DNA of 64,000 nucleotides from Clostridiales bacterium (GCA_019416455.1 DXXG01000027.1:1-64000), one strand, 5' to 3'. Counted from the stretch's first letter, positions 1 to 8,634 are shown. Translations and numbers: made by a program. The notes: a model not told the origin generated them from the sequence alone.

Positions 1-1083
1 GCAGGGGGCAGTGCCGGTGACCAGAGTGCCCAGCATCATGGAGACGCCGTTGAGGGTGTCGTTCTCCGTGGCGAAGGGAGTAGGACGCTTGGGACCGTTC
101 CAGTCGAAGGTGGAGGCCATGATGGCCTCGGAGAAGTCGGCATTGGGAAGCCAGTCGGTCCACTGACGCTGGCCCTGGAAACCGCCTGCCACAGCGTTCT
201 TGCCCAGAGCCTCCTCGTGCCAGCCCAGCTCGTCCAGCTTGGGGTTGCCGTAGAGGATATCCCGAATGATGATGGTCATCTTGGTGACGAACTCCCAGTC
301 CTTATCGGCGGGCACCACTTTGGACTTCCGGATGATCTCTGGCAGGTCCTTCCCGGCGTTGCAGTCGAAGCCCTCGCGGCAGTTCTGCTTCACCCAGGCC
401 AGAGCCTTCTGGTACTCTTCCGGGTCATAGATTTCCAAGGTGACCCGGCGGATGATCTCGGTCATGTCCACCCACTCGGGGCGGATGCCGAAGTATTTCT
501 GGAACATATTGGCGTCGCAGTAGCTGCCGGCGATACCCATGGCAACTCCGCCCAGGTTTACATAAGACTTATTCTTCATCCAGCCCACGGCCACGGCGCA
601 CCGGGCGAAACGGAGGATCTTCTCCGCGGCGTCGGCGGGGACGGAGGTGTCGGAAGCCTCCTGGACATCATGGCCGTAGATGGAGAAGGCGGGCAGGCCC
701 TTTTGGGCATGGGCGGCCAGCACAGCGGCCAGGTACACGGCGCCGGGACGCTCGGTACCATTGAAGCCCCACACAGCCTTGATGGTGTTGGGATCCATGT
801 CGAAAGTCTCGCTGCCGTAGCACCAGCAGCGGGTGACGGTAAGGGTAGCCACCACGTTCTGGGTGGAGAATTTATCAGCACAGGCGGCGGCTTCCACGCC
901 CCCGCCGATGGTGGAGTCAGCGATGACGCACTGCACGGGAGTACCGTCGGGATAGCGCAGATTTTCCTCGATCAGGGCTTTGGCGTTTTTGGCCATGGCC
1001 ATGGTCTGCTCCTCCAGGCTCTCCCGGATGCCTCCCCATCGTCCGTCAATGGTGGGCCGGATGCCGATCTTGGGATATAACAT
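1..1083 (-). CDS. fucI: L-fucose isomerase, 3' end cut by the window edge
   Basis: Ketol isomerase converting L-fucose to L-fuculose (also D-arabinose to D-ribulose), a Mn-dependent cytosolic enzyme. The 361 visible residues match the family from the first residues (PKIGIRPTIDGR, RESLEEQTM, CWCYGSET, WGFNGTERPGAVYLAA, FSIYGHDVQ). E340, in the segment ATENDTLNG, aligns with the catalytic glutamate E337 of the E. coli enzyme; the catalytic Asp and His lie beyond the edge. Full-length enzymes have about 590 residues, so roughly 230 are missing. The ATG has a strong AAAGGAGG site. It is the last visible gene of a leftward operon, 54 bases after the GH67-like hydrolase, so its sugar probably comes from the imported glycan. 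L-fucose or D-arabinose cannot be told apart here. Confidence 0.95.
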   Translation of the reverse strand, partial: MLYPKIGIRPTIDGRWGGIRESLEEQTMAMAKNAKALIEENLRYPDGTPVQCVIADSTIGGGVEAAACADKFSTQNVVATLTVTRCWCYGSETFDMDPNTIKAVWGFNGTERPGAVYLAAVLAAHAQKGLPAFSIYGHDVQEASDTSVPADAAEKILRFARCAVAVGWMKNKSYVNLGGVAMGIAGSYCDANMFQKYFGIRPEWVDMTEIIRRVTLEIYDPEEYQKALAWVKQNCREGFDCNAGKDLPEIIRKSKVVPADKDWEFVTKMTIIIRDILYGNPKLDELGWHEEALGKNAVAGGFQGQRQWTDWLPNADFSEAIMASTFDWNGPKRPTPFATENDTLNGVSMMLGTLVTGTAPC

Positions 1084-1137
1084 GTGGTTTACCTCCTTTA
1101 AAGTAAAGTAAAAGAGTCTGTGACAATAAAACCGTTT

Positions 1138-3525
1138 TTACGGGCATTTGCGGATCCACAGTTCGCTTACCGATACCGGGTACAGGGTGCCCTGGATCTG
1201 CCAGCAGAGAGACAGAGTGCCGTCCTGATAGGACTCCTGGGGCAGCTGGAAGGTGTACAGAGGATCAGGAAGCTCCGATTCATGCCGGCGCAATTCCTCA
1301 TGGATCAGAGTATCCCCGGCCCGCAGGATGAGTTTCAGAGCTTCCGGGGCTCTGGGTACGGCGAATTGGGGATAGGAAACGGTCAGGGTGTAAGAGGCGC
1401 TGGGGTCCAGTCCCTCCACCTTTACCTGCAAAGGCGTACCGTAAATGACCCGGGCGGAGGACACCCATTCCAGGGGAATGGGATAGGCATCGTACCAGCC
1501 CTTGGATCCATAGTAATCCATCAGGATGCCGTAAAGGTCGTAATACAGGTGGGGAGAGCGGAGGAAAGAGGGATCCTCTTCCCAGGTATGGTCGGAGAGC
1601 ACATGCTTTTGGAACCCTTCCAGGCTGCCAAGATGGATGTACTGACCACCCTCACCGGGATCGACACGGTGGAGCAGCTTTTCGAGGGCTTCCAGCTTTT
1701 GAGACTCGTCGTTCATAGCGCGGATCCGGCGGAAGTGTTCTATATACCACTGAGCGTTGTTCAGGGGGAAGTCGATGGAATCGATGTAAGCGCCCCGGAT
1801 CCAGCGCTGTCCACCATGACGCCAGGTAGTGAGCTGGATGTGCAGCTTTTGGAACAGACTGTCCGCCAGCTTCTGGATCTTCTCCCGCAGGACCTGGTCC
1901 TCCTGAGGCAGGAAAGGCGGGAAGAAGGCTTGGACGGCTTGCTCCATAGCCCGGTCCGCGCCCAGTTCCTGAGCCTGTTCCAAGACCTTGAGAGCGTTCT
2001 GTTCCAGTTCCTTGTCACGAGCGGCCCGGCGCTTGGCCTGGTAATCGCTGAGAGCACGCAGGTAGGCCATCTGGAAACGGGGGTTCTCCGTCACCTCCGG
2101 GCCGTGGCCGGAGACGATCTCCTCAAAGCCCTGGTAGACCCGGTCGATGTTGCTGTTTTCCTGGATGGGACCCTTCCAGTTGTCCTCCAAGGAGAGGATC
2201 AGTTCGGAAAGGGAGGCGGTCAGGTCGGGGGAGATGAACAGCCGCACATAGTCCTGGACCGTTTCCTCGCAGGGAGTCTGGGTGGAGAAATCCTGGTCGC
2301 CCCACACCATTTTGTTCACGTCGTCGTGGATGCCCTCGGAGTAGGTCAAAGACCCTACCGTATAGGGAGCGTGGAGGTTGTGGATGTGCTTCATGGCCTT
2401 GGGACGGGTGTTGTTGCCTTCCCGGCCCAGAGTGAGGGCGAAGGCCCGGTCCCACTGGGGCACCTCGAACTGGCAGCCCGTGTTGTGGGTGATGTCCGGG
2501 TAGTGGCGGATGCGGTCACGGTAGACCGGAGGAAGATGCTCTCGCAGTTCCTGCAAGGTGTCCTTCTCCCAGGGGGCGAAGCAGATGCCGTAGAGCCACT
2601 CAGGTTCTTTGGCCACTTCCCGGTAGAAGGTCTCCAGCCAGCCGGGTTCCGGCGCGAAGGACTGGGGAGCGATCCAGATCTTTGCCTGGGGATGGTACTT
2701 GTGGAGGATCTTGGCGTGCTCGGTGACCACGGGGAAGAACTCCTCCGGGGTCAGCTCACCGGGGTCGCCGGCGGGGATGAGCATGTGATCCAGGTAGGGG
2801 ATAGCGGCGAAGTTCTTTTCCCGCTCGGCGGATTCCGCTGCCAGAACAGCGGGATCCTGGTAGTTTTCACCCATGTTGGGATACCACAGCCACACGTCCA
2901 TGCCGTAGGAGTGGATCCGCCGGGAAAGTTCCACCATCACCTCAAAGGGGTCCTGCTGGAACAGGGAGGAATAGAGGTTATCGTCGGTCCTGGGAGGCAG
3001 GATCTCGATGGAGTTGCTGCCGAACAAGGCCAGATCCCGGATGTACCGGTCAAAATCATCCACAGTCCAGGCGGGGCAGGTGTTCTGCTTGTCCCGGTAG
3101 GCCAGCTGATGACCACGCAGGGGGTATTCAGGGGTCATGGACAGAGCGTCCAGGGAAGCGGGGCAGGTGATGGAATCTTTGCGGATCTCCAGCTTCCGCA
3201 GGATCCGGGCCATGGCGTAAAAGACGCCCCGGCCGTCAGCGCCCACGCCCCAGATCCCGCCTTGGGCGGCGATCACCCGGAAACCTTCCGGTCCGGGAGC
3301 GGGGAGGCTTTCCAGTTTTTGGGCGGCTTCCTGGGCTTGGGGAGCGAATTCTTTAGAAAAGCTGTCCTGCTCCGCCAAGAGGAAGAAAGAGCCCTGAGTG
3401 GGAAGCTGATGGGAAAGGGGAAGACGGGATCCGCAGCGCTTTTCCACCTCTTCCAGGAATACCTGGGCGGTGCGCTGCTCCATGTAAGTGGGGTGTTCCG
3501 GAATGACCACAGTATAAGTTGTCAA
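1138..3525 (-). CDS. Uncharacterised glycoside hydrolase with GH67/GH20b-like N-terminus
   Basis: A 795-residue protein with no signal peptide, so it probably acts on imported oligosaccharides. Residues about 1-120 look like the mixed alpha/beta domain that precedes the barrel in alpha-glucuronidases and hexosaminidases (the stretch GVGADGRGVFYAMARIL is typical). Residues about 135-470 look like a TIM barrel, starting at YPLRGHQLAYRDK and holding the motif TYSEGIHDDVNKMVWGDQDF with candidate catalytic acids. A helical part follows, then a beta-rich C-terminus from about residue 700. It resembles proteins loosely called alpha-glucuronidase family, but I cannot assign a defined GH family or substrate. 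It lies between the binding protein and fucI in the operon, which suggests release of fucose or a fucose-like sugar. Confidence 0.65.
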   Translation of the reverse strand: MTTYTVVIPEHPTYMEQRTAQVFLEEVEKRCGSRLPLSHQLPTQGSFFLLAEQDSFSKEFAPQAQEAAQKLESLPAPGPEGFRVIAAQGGIWGVGADGRGVFYAMARILRKLEIRKDSITCPASLDALSMTPEYPLRGHQLAYRDKQNTCPAWTVDDFDRYIRDLALFGSNSIEILPPRTDDNLYSSLFQQDPFEVMVELSRRIHSYGMDVWLWYPNMGENYQDPAVLAAESAEREKNFAAIPYLDHMLIPAGDPGELTPEEFFPVVTEHAKILHKYHPQAKIWIAPQSFAPEPGWLETFYREVAKEPEWLYGICFAPWEKDTLQELREHLPPVYRDRIRHYPDITHNTGCQFEVPQWDRAFALTLGREGNNTRPKAMKHIHNLHAPYTVGSLTYSEGIHDDVNKMVWGDQDFSTQTPCEETVQDYVRLFISPDLTASLSELILSLEDNWKGPIQENSNIDRVYQGFEEIVSGHGPEVTENPRFQMAYLRALSDYQAKRRAARDKELEQNALKVLEQAQELGADRAMEQAVQAFFPPFLPQEDQVLREKIQKLADSLFQKLHIQLTTWRHGGQRWIRGAYIDSIDFPLNNAQWYIEHFRRIRAMNDESQKLEALEKLLHRVDPGEGGQYIHLGSLEGFQKHVLSDHTWEEDPSFLRSPHLYYDLYGILMDYYGSKGWYDAYPIPLEWVSSARVIYGTPLQVKVEGLDPSASYTLTVSYPQFAVPRAPEALKLILRAGDTLIHEELRRHESELPDPLYTFQLPQESYQDGTLSLCWQIQGTLYPVSVSELWIRKCP

Positions 3526-3555
3526 GGTAGGTCCGCTCCTTTCAAAAATAGCGGT

Positions 3556-3588
3556 AGGACGGTCCCCTAACGGGCAGGGGGCCGTCCT
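3556..3588 (-). terminator. Strong hairpin after the binding-protein gene
   Basis: On the minus strand, 13-base arms (AGGACGGCCCCCT with its complement, one G-U pair) enclose a 7-base loop, lying between the stop of the binding-protein gene and the start of the hydrolase gene. There is no long U-tract next to it. This fits an intra-operon stabiliser or partial attenuator that keeps binding-protein mRNA more abundant than the downstream message. Confidence 0.6.
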
Positions 3589-3609
3589 TTCACCGTCAAA
3601 AGATCCTTC

Positions 3610-5268
3610 TTATTTCAGTGCTTGATAGGCGTTGTTGTAGATCTCAGCCAGCTCGGAAGCGCCCTGGGCTTCCAGGCTTGCCACGAAGTCGTCCCACTCG
3701 TCCATGGAACGCTGGCCGATGATGAACTTGTCGATCTCCTGGTCGAAGACGTTGTTCAGGTTGGCCTGCAAGGAGGTGGCGCGGGTGTTATCCTCTTCAG
3801 ACAGGGAGGGATACAGAGGAGCGTAGGTGACAGTGCCCTCTTCGGTCCACTGGCTGATCTCATCGCCCTGCTCCAGGAAGATGGGGTCGGAGACCTGCTT
3901 GTAGGTGTACTCGTCCACATAGGTGGCCAAGCCCTGGAGACCCAGACCCAGCTGACCCTGAATGGCGGTGAAAACGTCGGAAGCGTCAGAGTTGGCGTCC
4001 ACGATTTCCTGCTTGATCAGGGGTTCGCCGTCCACCATGTCGTAGTCCTGACCTTCCACACCAAAGTTGGTCAGCATACGGCCTTCGTCGGTGTAGAACC
4101 AGTTCAGGAACTGCACGATCTTTTCAGGTTCCTTCACCTGAGAGCTGACAATGATCTGGTCGGTCCAGTCCTTGTTGTAGCGGTACTGACGGGTCTGGCC
4201 AAGGTCGTTTTCCAGAGGCGGAACAATGTCGAAAGCGGCGCCTTCTTCAACCTGTTCCAAAGCGGGGTTGAAGACACGGCCAATGAAGGAGTTGTTATCG
4301 CAGATGCTCATGGTTCTGCCGGAGGAAAGCTTCTCCCAGTAGGTTTCCTGAGTCATGGTAGCGTAGTCGGGATCCAGAATGCCGTCCTTGTAAGCCTGAG
4401 CGAAGAACTCGATCACAGCTTTGAAGTTTTCGGAAGTGGGTCCATAGATGTAAGCGTCCTCTTCGGGCTCATAGTACACACCGTTGTTGGTGTCCACCAC
4501 GGAGAAACCGCCGGAACCCAGCTGATAAGCGTAACGGCCGATCATAGCGCGGGTGCCTACACGAGAGGAGAAACCGGTCATGTCGGGGTTGTTTTCTTTG
4601 ATGGCCAGCAGAGCGTCATAGAACTCGTCCCAAGTGGTGGGCATTTCCAGACCGGCTTCTTCCAGCAGGTCGGTACGGATAGCGTTGATGGGAGCGATAG
4701 CCACACGGTAGTATTCCAGAGTCTGGAAACCATACATGCTGCCATTGATGCGCAGTTTGTTGGTTTCACCAACGCGGTCTTCCGCGTCGATCAGAGCGAA
4801 GTAATCGGGAGCGTATTCTTTGTAGTCCTCAATGTTCAGCAGCATGCCCGTGGGAGCGTACTGTGAAAATTGATAGGGCTGGCAAGCGCGGATCAGGTCG
4901 GGCATGCTGTTGGAGGCCAACGCCGTGGCGACACGAGTGGCGTAATCCGAACCCGGAATGATTTGCAGCTGCAGATCCACGTTTAAGTGCTCTTTCATGT
5001 ACTGGATCAAACTGGAGTCAGGATTGACTGGCTGAGTAGCGTTTTCGCTAATCATCATGGTAACGGTCAGGGTCTCCTCAAAGGGAAGAGCGGAACCGGT
5101 AGATTCTTCTTCCGCCGTGGAAGCGGTGCTGCTGGTGGAAGCAGTGGAAGAGGAGGAGGAAGAAGTGCTGCTGGATTCGGTGTTTCCACCGCATCCGGCG
5201 AAAGCAGAGGCGGTCAAAGCCATTGCCAGGAGAAGAGCTGCTGGTTTTTTAAGGGACTTCAACTTCAT
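3610..5268 (-). CDS. ABC sugar transporter, lipoprotein substrate-binding protein
   Basis: A 552-residue extracellular solute-binding lipoprotein of the LplA/YtcQ type. It has a signal peptide (MKLKSLKKPAALLLAMALT), a lipobox ending AFAGC near residue 25, and then a Ser/Thr-rich linker of about 30 residues before the mature domain. Large binding proteins of this class usually capture oligosaccharides for LplB/LplC-type permeases, which are encoded just upstream (53 bases away). There is no ATPase gene nearby; such systems commonly share an MsmX-type ATPase made elsewhere. The start has AAAGGAG about 10 bases upstream. The ligand is unknown; neighbours suggest a fucose- or uronate-containing plant or mucin glycan fragment. 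Confidence 0.88.
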   Translation of the reverse strand: MKLKSLKKPAALLLAMALTASAFAGCGGNTESSSTSSSSSSTASTSSTASTAEEESTGSALPFEETLTVTMMISENATQPVNPDSSLIQYMKEHLNVDLQLQIIPGSDYATRVATALASNSMPDLIRACQPYQFSQYAPTGMLLNIEDYKEYAPDYFALIDAEDRVGETNKLRINGSMYGFQTLEYYRVAIAPINAIRTDLLEEAGLEMPTTWDEFYDALLAIKENNPDMTGFSSRVGTRAMIGRYAYQLGSGGFSVVDTNNGVYYEPEEDAYIYGPTSENFKAVIEFFAQAYKDGILDPDYATMTQETYWEKLSSGRTMSICDNNSFIGRVFNPALEQVEEGAAFDIVPPLENDLGQTRQYRYNKDWTDQIIVSSQVKEPEKIVQFLNWFYTDEGRMLTNFGVEGQDYDMVDGEPLIKQEIVDANSDASDVFTAIQGQLGLGLQGLATYVDEYTYKQVSDPIFLEQGDEISQWTEEGTVTYAPLYPSLSEEDNTRATSLQANLNNVFDQEIDKFIIGQRSMDEWDDFVASLEAQGASELAEIYNNAYQALK

Positions 5269-5321
5269 TTGAACAATACTCCTTTACTTTAGTTTTGCGC
5301 GTAGCGCTGTATGATAGATGC

Positions 5322-6197
5322 TCAGCCCTTTACGGAGCCGACCATGATACCCTTGACGAAATACTTTTGAGCAAAGGGATACACCACCAAGATGGGGAGC
5401 ACCGTGATGAAGATGGCAGCATATTTGATGTTCTGCCCAAAGGTGGCCGTATCAGCGGAAACCGTAGTGTTGCCGGAGGCTGTGGCTCCCAACACAATAT
5501 TGCGCAGGATCAGCTGCATGGGGAACAGCTTGTTGTCGTCCAAATAGATCAGGGCGGGGAAGAAGCTGCTCCACTGTCCCACCGCGTAGAAGAGGATCAT
5601 AGTGGCGAAAATGGACTTGGAAAGGGGAGCGACGATCTTCACAAAAACGGTGAACTCACTGGCGCCGTCGATGTAAGAGGACTCGTACAGCTCCACGGGG
5701 ATGGTCTCGAAGAAGGTGCGCATGATGACCATGTACCACACGTTGATGGCGCCGGGGAGCACGATGGCCCAAATGGTGTTTTTCAGGTGGAGATTTACCA
5801 CCACCATCAGGTTGGAGACCATGCCTGCGTCAAAGAACATGGTGAAGATGACAAACATAGCCATGATCCCCCGGCCGTAGCAGCTTTTCCGGGAAAGGGG
5901 ATAGGCGCACAGGGCGGTCATGAGGACGGAGATCACTGTGCCCACCACCGTGTAAATAATGGTGTTCAAATAGGCCCGGGGCACATCTCCGTCGGCCAGA
6001 AGGGCGGCGTAAGCGTCCAGGGAGAAGCCTTTGGGAAAGATGGTGACCTCACCCCGCAGAACGGCGTAACCGTCGCTGATGGAAACGATGAACATGTAGT
6101 AGATAGGATAAAGGACCAGCAGGCAGCACAGGACCAAAACAATGGTCCGCACCAGGGAAAAGGATTTGTCGCCGGCTGTTTCACGGACTGCAACCAT
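5322..6197 (-). CDS. ABC sugar transporter permease, LplC/YcjP type
   Basis: A 291-residue inner-membrane permease with about six predicted membrane helices. The coupling-loop motif that contacts the ATPase is visible as ESSYIDGASEFTVFVKIVAPLS (EAA loop), and the C-terminus KYFVKGIMVGSVKG is typical of the LplC subfamily. It pairs with the permease encoded 13 bases upstream to form the channel for the binding protein at 3610-5268. The start ATG follows GTAAGGAGGTAAGAACT. Its paralogue at 16667-17557 has the same ending (FAQGVMVGAVKA), showing that the window carries two related but separate uptake systems. Confidence 0.93.
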   Translation of the reverse strand: MVAVRETAGDKSFSLVRTIVLVLCCLLVLYPIYYMFIVSISDGYAVLRGEVTIFPKGFSLDAYAALLADGDVPRAYLNTIIYTVVGTVISVLMTALCAYPLSRKSCYGRGIMAMFVIFTMFFDAGMVSNLMVVVNLHLKNTIWAIVLPGAINVWYMVIMRTFFETIPVELYESSYIDGASEFTVFVKIVAPLSKSIFATMILFYAVGQWSSFFPALIYLDDNKLFPMQLILRNIVLGATASGNTTVSADTATFGQNIKYAAIFITVLPILVVYPFAQKYFVKGIMVGSVKG

Positions 6198-6210
6198 AGT
6201 TCTTACCTCC

Positions 6211-7164
6211 TTACCAAAGACTTGTGGAACCGATCTTGCGGGCTGCCTTATTGGAAGCCACCACCAGGATCAGCGCCACAATGGCCTGGAAAATGGAAAT
6301 GGCTGCGCCGTAGCTGTAATTGGCTTCGATCAGGCCTCGGCGGTACACGTAAGTGGAGATCACGTCGGCGGTGGAATAAGTAGCGCCGGTGTACAGCAGG
6401 ATGATCTTCTCATAGCCCACCGTCAGCAGCCGTCCCACGGTGAGGAGGAACTGGATGGAGATGACGGGGGAGATCCCCGGCAGGCTGATGCTCCAAAGCT
6501 GACGCCACTTGCTGGCGCCGTCGATGGAAGCGGCTTCGTACAGCTGGGAATCGATGCCCGTAAGGGCCGCCAGATAGATGATGGAGCCCCAGCCGGCTTG
6601 CTGCCAGATCTCCGACAGCACATAGATGGGACGGAAGGCGTGGGGGTTCATCAGAAGGGTGGTCTTTTCCCCGCCCAGGGCAGTGATGATCTGGTTCACA
6701 AGGCCATCACTGGCGAGGATGTTGGTGATAAAGCCGCACACCACCACAGTGGAAAGGAAGTAGGGCAGGTAGGTGACGGACTGAGTGAATTTCTGGAAAC
6801 GTTTGCTTTTCACATCGTTGATGAGCAGAGCCAGGATGATGGGGCAGGGGAAATAGAAAACCAGCATCCACAGGTTCAAAACGATGGTATTTTTCAGGAT
6901 GGACCAGAAGTAGGGGTCGGAAATAAATTCCGCGAAGTGTTTCAGCCCCACAAATTCGCTTCCGAAGATGCCCTTAAAGGCGTTGTAATCCTGAAAGGCG
7001 ATCCCCAGATAGAACATGGCTCCATACTTGAAGAGAACGAAATAGATAAAAGGAAGGGCGAAGAAGAGGTAAAAGTACCGGCTTTCCTTTATCTTGGTCC
7101 AGGGGGACTTCTTTCGGAGAGAATGAGAGTTATTTTGGTGTGAACTGACCTGCAACGCTGACAT
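6211..7164 (-). CDS. ABC sugar transporter permease, LplB/YteP type
   Basis: A 317-residue permease of the LplB family with about six membrane helices; the EAA loop reads EAASIDGASKWRQLWSISLPG. It is the first gene of the leftward operon. The frame stays open nine codons further upstream, to an ATG at 7191, but the AAGGAGG site lies inside that extension, 12 bases before the ATG at 7164, so 7164 is the better start. It should form a heterodimeric channel with the LplC-type protein that follows. The promoter and an operator shared with the divergent aldolase gene lie directly upstream. Confidence 0.9.
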   Translation of the reverse strand: MSALQVSSHQNNSHSLRKKSPWTKIKESRYFYLFFALPFIYFVLFKYGAMFYLGIAFQDYNAFKGIFGSEFVGLKHFAEFISDPYFWSILKNTIVLNLWMLVFYFPCPIILALLINDVKSKRFQKFTQSVTYLPYFLSTVVVCGFITNILASDGLVNQIITALGGEKTTLLMNPHAFRPIYVLSEIWQQAGWGSIIYLAALTGIDSQLYEAASIDGASKWRQLWSISLPGISPVISIQFLLTVGRLLTVGYEKIILLYTGATYSTADVISTYVYRRGLIEANYSYGAAISIFQAIVALILVVASNKAARKIGSTSLW

Positions 7165-7185
7165 ACGACGCAACCGCCTCCTTGG

Positions 7186-7212
7186 GTTCATTATTAATGA
7201 ACAACGTTCTTC
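7186..7212. promoter_or_regulatory. Operator 1 in the leader of the leftward operon (likely IclR site)
   Basis: Contains the perfect 17-base palindrome GTTCATTATTAATGAAC (8-base arms, one central base, 7186-7202) followed directly by GAAC-N3-GTTC symmetry (7199-7209). The block 7187-7212 repeats at 7475-7500 with 23 of 26 bases identical. Here it sits just downstream of the leftward -10, where a bound repressor would block transcription. The IclR-type regulator at 8635-9390 is the obvious candidate; binding is inferred. Confidence 0.7.
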
Positions 7213-7226
7213 GTTTCGGTGAACTT

Positions 7227-7255
7227 AGTATAACGAGCGCGCAAAGCTTTGTCAA
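7227..7255 (-). promoter_or_regulatory. Sigma-A promoter of the leftward transport/fucI operon
   Basis: On the minus strand a perfect -35 TTGACA (7255-7250) is followed after exactly 17 bases by TATACT (7232-7227). Transcription would start near 7220 and run through operator 1 into the permease gene. The near-consensus boxes suggest a strong promoter that depends on repression for control. Confidence 0.8.
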
Positions 7256-7416
7256 GTGCAAATTTAATAAAAAAATAAAGAATTGAAGAAAAATACAAGG
7301 ACAAACCCTGAATTCTGTGAAAAAATGCGTATTGAGAATTTCTGGAAAAAGGGTTATTATTTAGGGGAAATAAGGCTTGCAATATGCTAAGGGGGCAATT
7401 TTAGGCCGAATTAGCC

Positions 7417-7432
7417 TTGTAAGTGCTTACAA
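7417..7432. promoter_or_regulatory. Candidate catabolite-responsive element (cre)
   Basis: TTGTAAGTGCTTACAA has perfect 7-base arms around a two-base centre. Inner bases TGTAAGTGCTTACA fit the CcpA cre consensus TGWAANCGNTNWCA at all but one position. It ends 15 bases before the rightward -35 box. CcpA binding is inferred; another palindrome-binding regulator is possible. Confidence 0.5.
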
Positions 7433-7447
7433 AAGACGGAAGTTTTA

Positions 7448-7476
7448 TTGACAAAATAATTCTTTGTTGTTATACT
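7448..7476 (+). promoter_or_regulatory. Sigma-A promoter of the aldolase-iclR genes
   Basis: TTGACA at 7448-7453 and TATACT at 7471-7476 with a 17-base spacer, the same boxes as the facing leftward promoter. The leader that follows holds operator 2 and a hairpin at 7520-7552 (GGAATTCATGGA pairing with TCCATGATTCC) before the ribosome binding site. The rest of the 425-base gap between the divergent genes is AT-rich and holds no convincing gene. Confidence 0.8.
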
Positions 7477-7500
7477 CATGATTAATGAACAGCGTTCTTC
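7475..7500. promoter_or_regulatory. Operator 2 at the aldolase promoter (likely IclR site)
   Basis: Second copy of the operator block, containing TTAATGAACAGCGTTCTTC (7482-7500). It overlaps the last bases of the -10 box and the expected transcription start, so a bound protein would compete with RNA polymerase. Its first half is less symmetrical than in operator 1 (3 changes within the 17-base palindrome). Confidence 0.7.
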
Positions 7501-7589
7501 AATGTAGAACATTCGGTAGGGAATTCATGGAACGACGTTTATCCATGATTCCTAAAAAAACTCGCTACTAAGGGAGGAACGAAATCAGA

Positions 7590-8516
7590 ATGAATGTAGA
7601 GCAAGCACCCCATAAACAGGGCGTGTGGCCTGTGATGCTCACGCCTTTTACCGAAGACGGAGAGGTGGATTACGCCTCTCTGGAACGCCTAGTGGAATGG
7701 TATGAGGAAAACGGAGCCCAAGGGCTTTTCGCCACTTGCCAGTCCAGCGAGGTGTTTTGCCTCAGCTTGGAAGAACGTGTGAAGATCACCCAGACCGTGG
7801 TGAAAAAAGCCCGCGTGCCGGTCATTGCGTCCGGCCACGTCTCCTGGGGACTGGAGGACCAAAAGGAAGAACTCCGGCGCCTGGCGGATACAGGCGTGGA
7901 AGCGGTGGTGCTCATCACCAACCGGCTGGCCCGGCAGGACGAGAGCGGAGAGGTTTGGATGGACCGTCTGGAACGGCTGATGGCCGCCCTGCCGGAGACC
8001 ATGCCTCTGGGTTTTTACGAGTGCCCCTTCCCCTATAAGCGTCTGCTGACGGAGGAAGAGGTGGCTTTCTGCGCCCAGTCGGGCAGATTCCGGTTCCTGA
8101 AGGATACCTGCTGTGACCCGTCCACCTTGGCCCGCAGGATCAAGCTGACGGAAGGCACCCCCTTGAAACTGTACAATGCCAACAGCGCCACGCTGTTGGA
8201 GACTCTGCGTTTGGGTGGGGCGGGGTTCTCGGGGATCATGGCCAATTTCCATCCGCAGTTGTACACCTGGCTGTGTGAGAACTGGGACAAAGAACCGGAA
8301 AAAGCGGAGGAACTGCAAGGATTCCTCACCATGTGTTCCTATATCGAGAACCGGCTGTACCCTGTGAACGCCAAATACTATTTAAAGAAGCTGGGGATCC
8401 TGGCTTCGGATTACTGTCGGGTGCAGGATCATGGAAATCTTACGCCGGTGATCCGGGACGAAGTGGGCCAGCTGGAGCTTGTTTCCCAGAAACTCCGGCA
8501 GCTCTATTTGAATTGA
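7590..8516 (+). CDS. DapA/NanA-superfamily pyruvate aldolase, 2-keto-3-deoxy-sugar-acid type
   Basis: A 308-residue class I aldolase of the dihydrodipicolinate synthase/N-acetylneuraminate lyase superfamily. The Schiff-base lysine is K171 (FLKDTC) and the conserved tyrosine is Y143 (GFYECP). The usual GTTGE loop is changed to TCQSSE at residues 49-54, so it is unlikely to be a true DapA or NanA. In this superfamily such divergent members cleave or dehydrate 2-keto-3-deoxy sugar acids. With a sugar dehydrogenase, lactonase and acid dehydratase encoded at 19447-22582, a role in cleaving a 2-keto-3-deoxyaldonate to pyruvate and an aldehyde is plausible. GGGAGGA lies about 11 bases before the start. 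Confidence 0.8.
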   Translation: MNVEQAPHKQGVWPVMLTPFTEDGEVDYASLERLVEWYEENGAQGLFATCQSSEVFCLSLEERVKITQTVVKKARVPVIASGHVSWGLEDQKEELRRLADTGVEAVVLITNRLARQDESGEVWMDRLERLMAALPETMPLGFYECPFPYKRLLTEEEVAFCAQSGRFRFLKDTCCDPSTLARRIKLTEGTPLKLYNANSATLLETLRLGGAGFSGIMANFHPQLYTWLCENWDKEPEKAEELQGFLTMCSYIENRLYPVNAKYYLKKLGILASDYCRVQDHGNLTPVIRDEVGQLELVSQKLRQLYLN

Positions 8517-8634
8517 CCGGAAACCTCCCGACGGATTCCCGCCTGGACGCTGGGTGGCCCGGGGCGGGAAGGTAAAAAAGCGGGACCCGTAAGGCGCGGG
8601 CCCGGTCTGGGAAAATAATTGGGAGGTTTATGAA

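Noticed and set aside
7194..7382. A 62-codon leftward frame in the divergent promoter region
   Set aside because: It runs over the promoter and operator 1, has an AT-rich random composition and no ribosome site.
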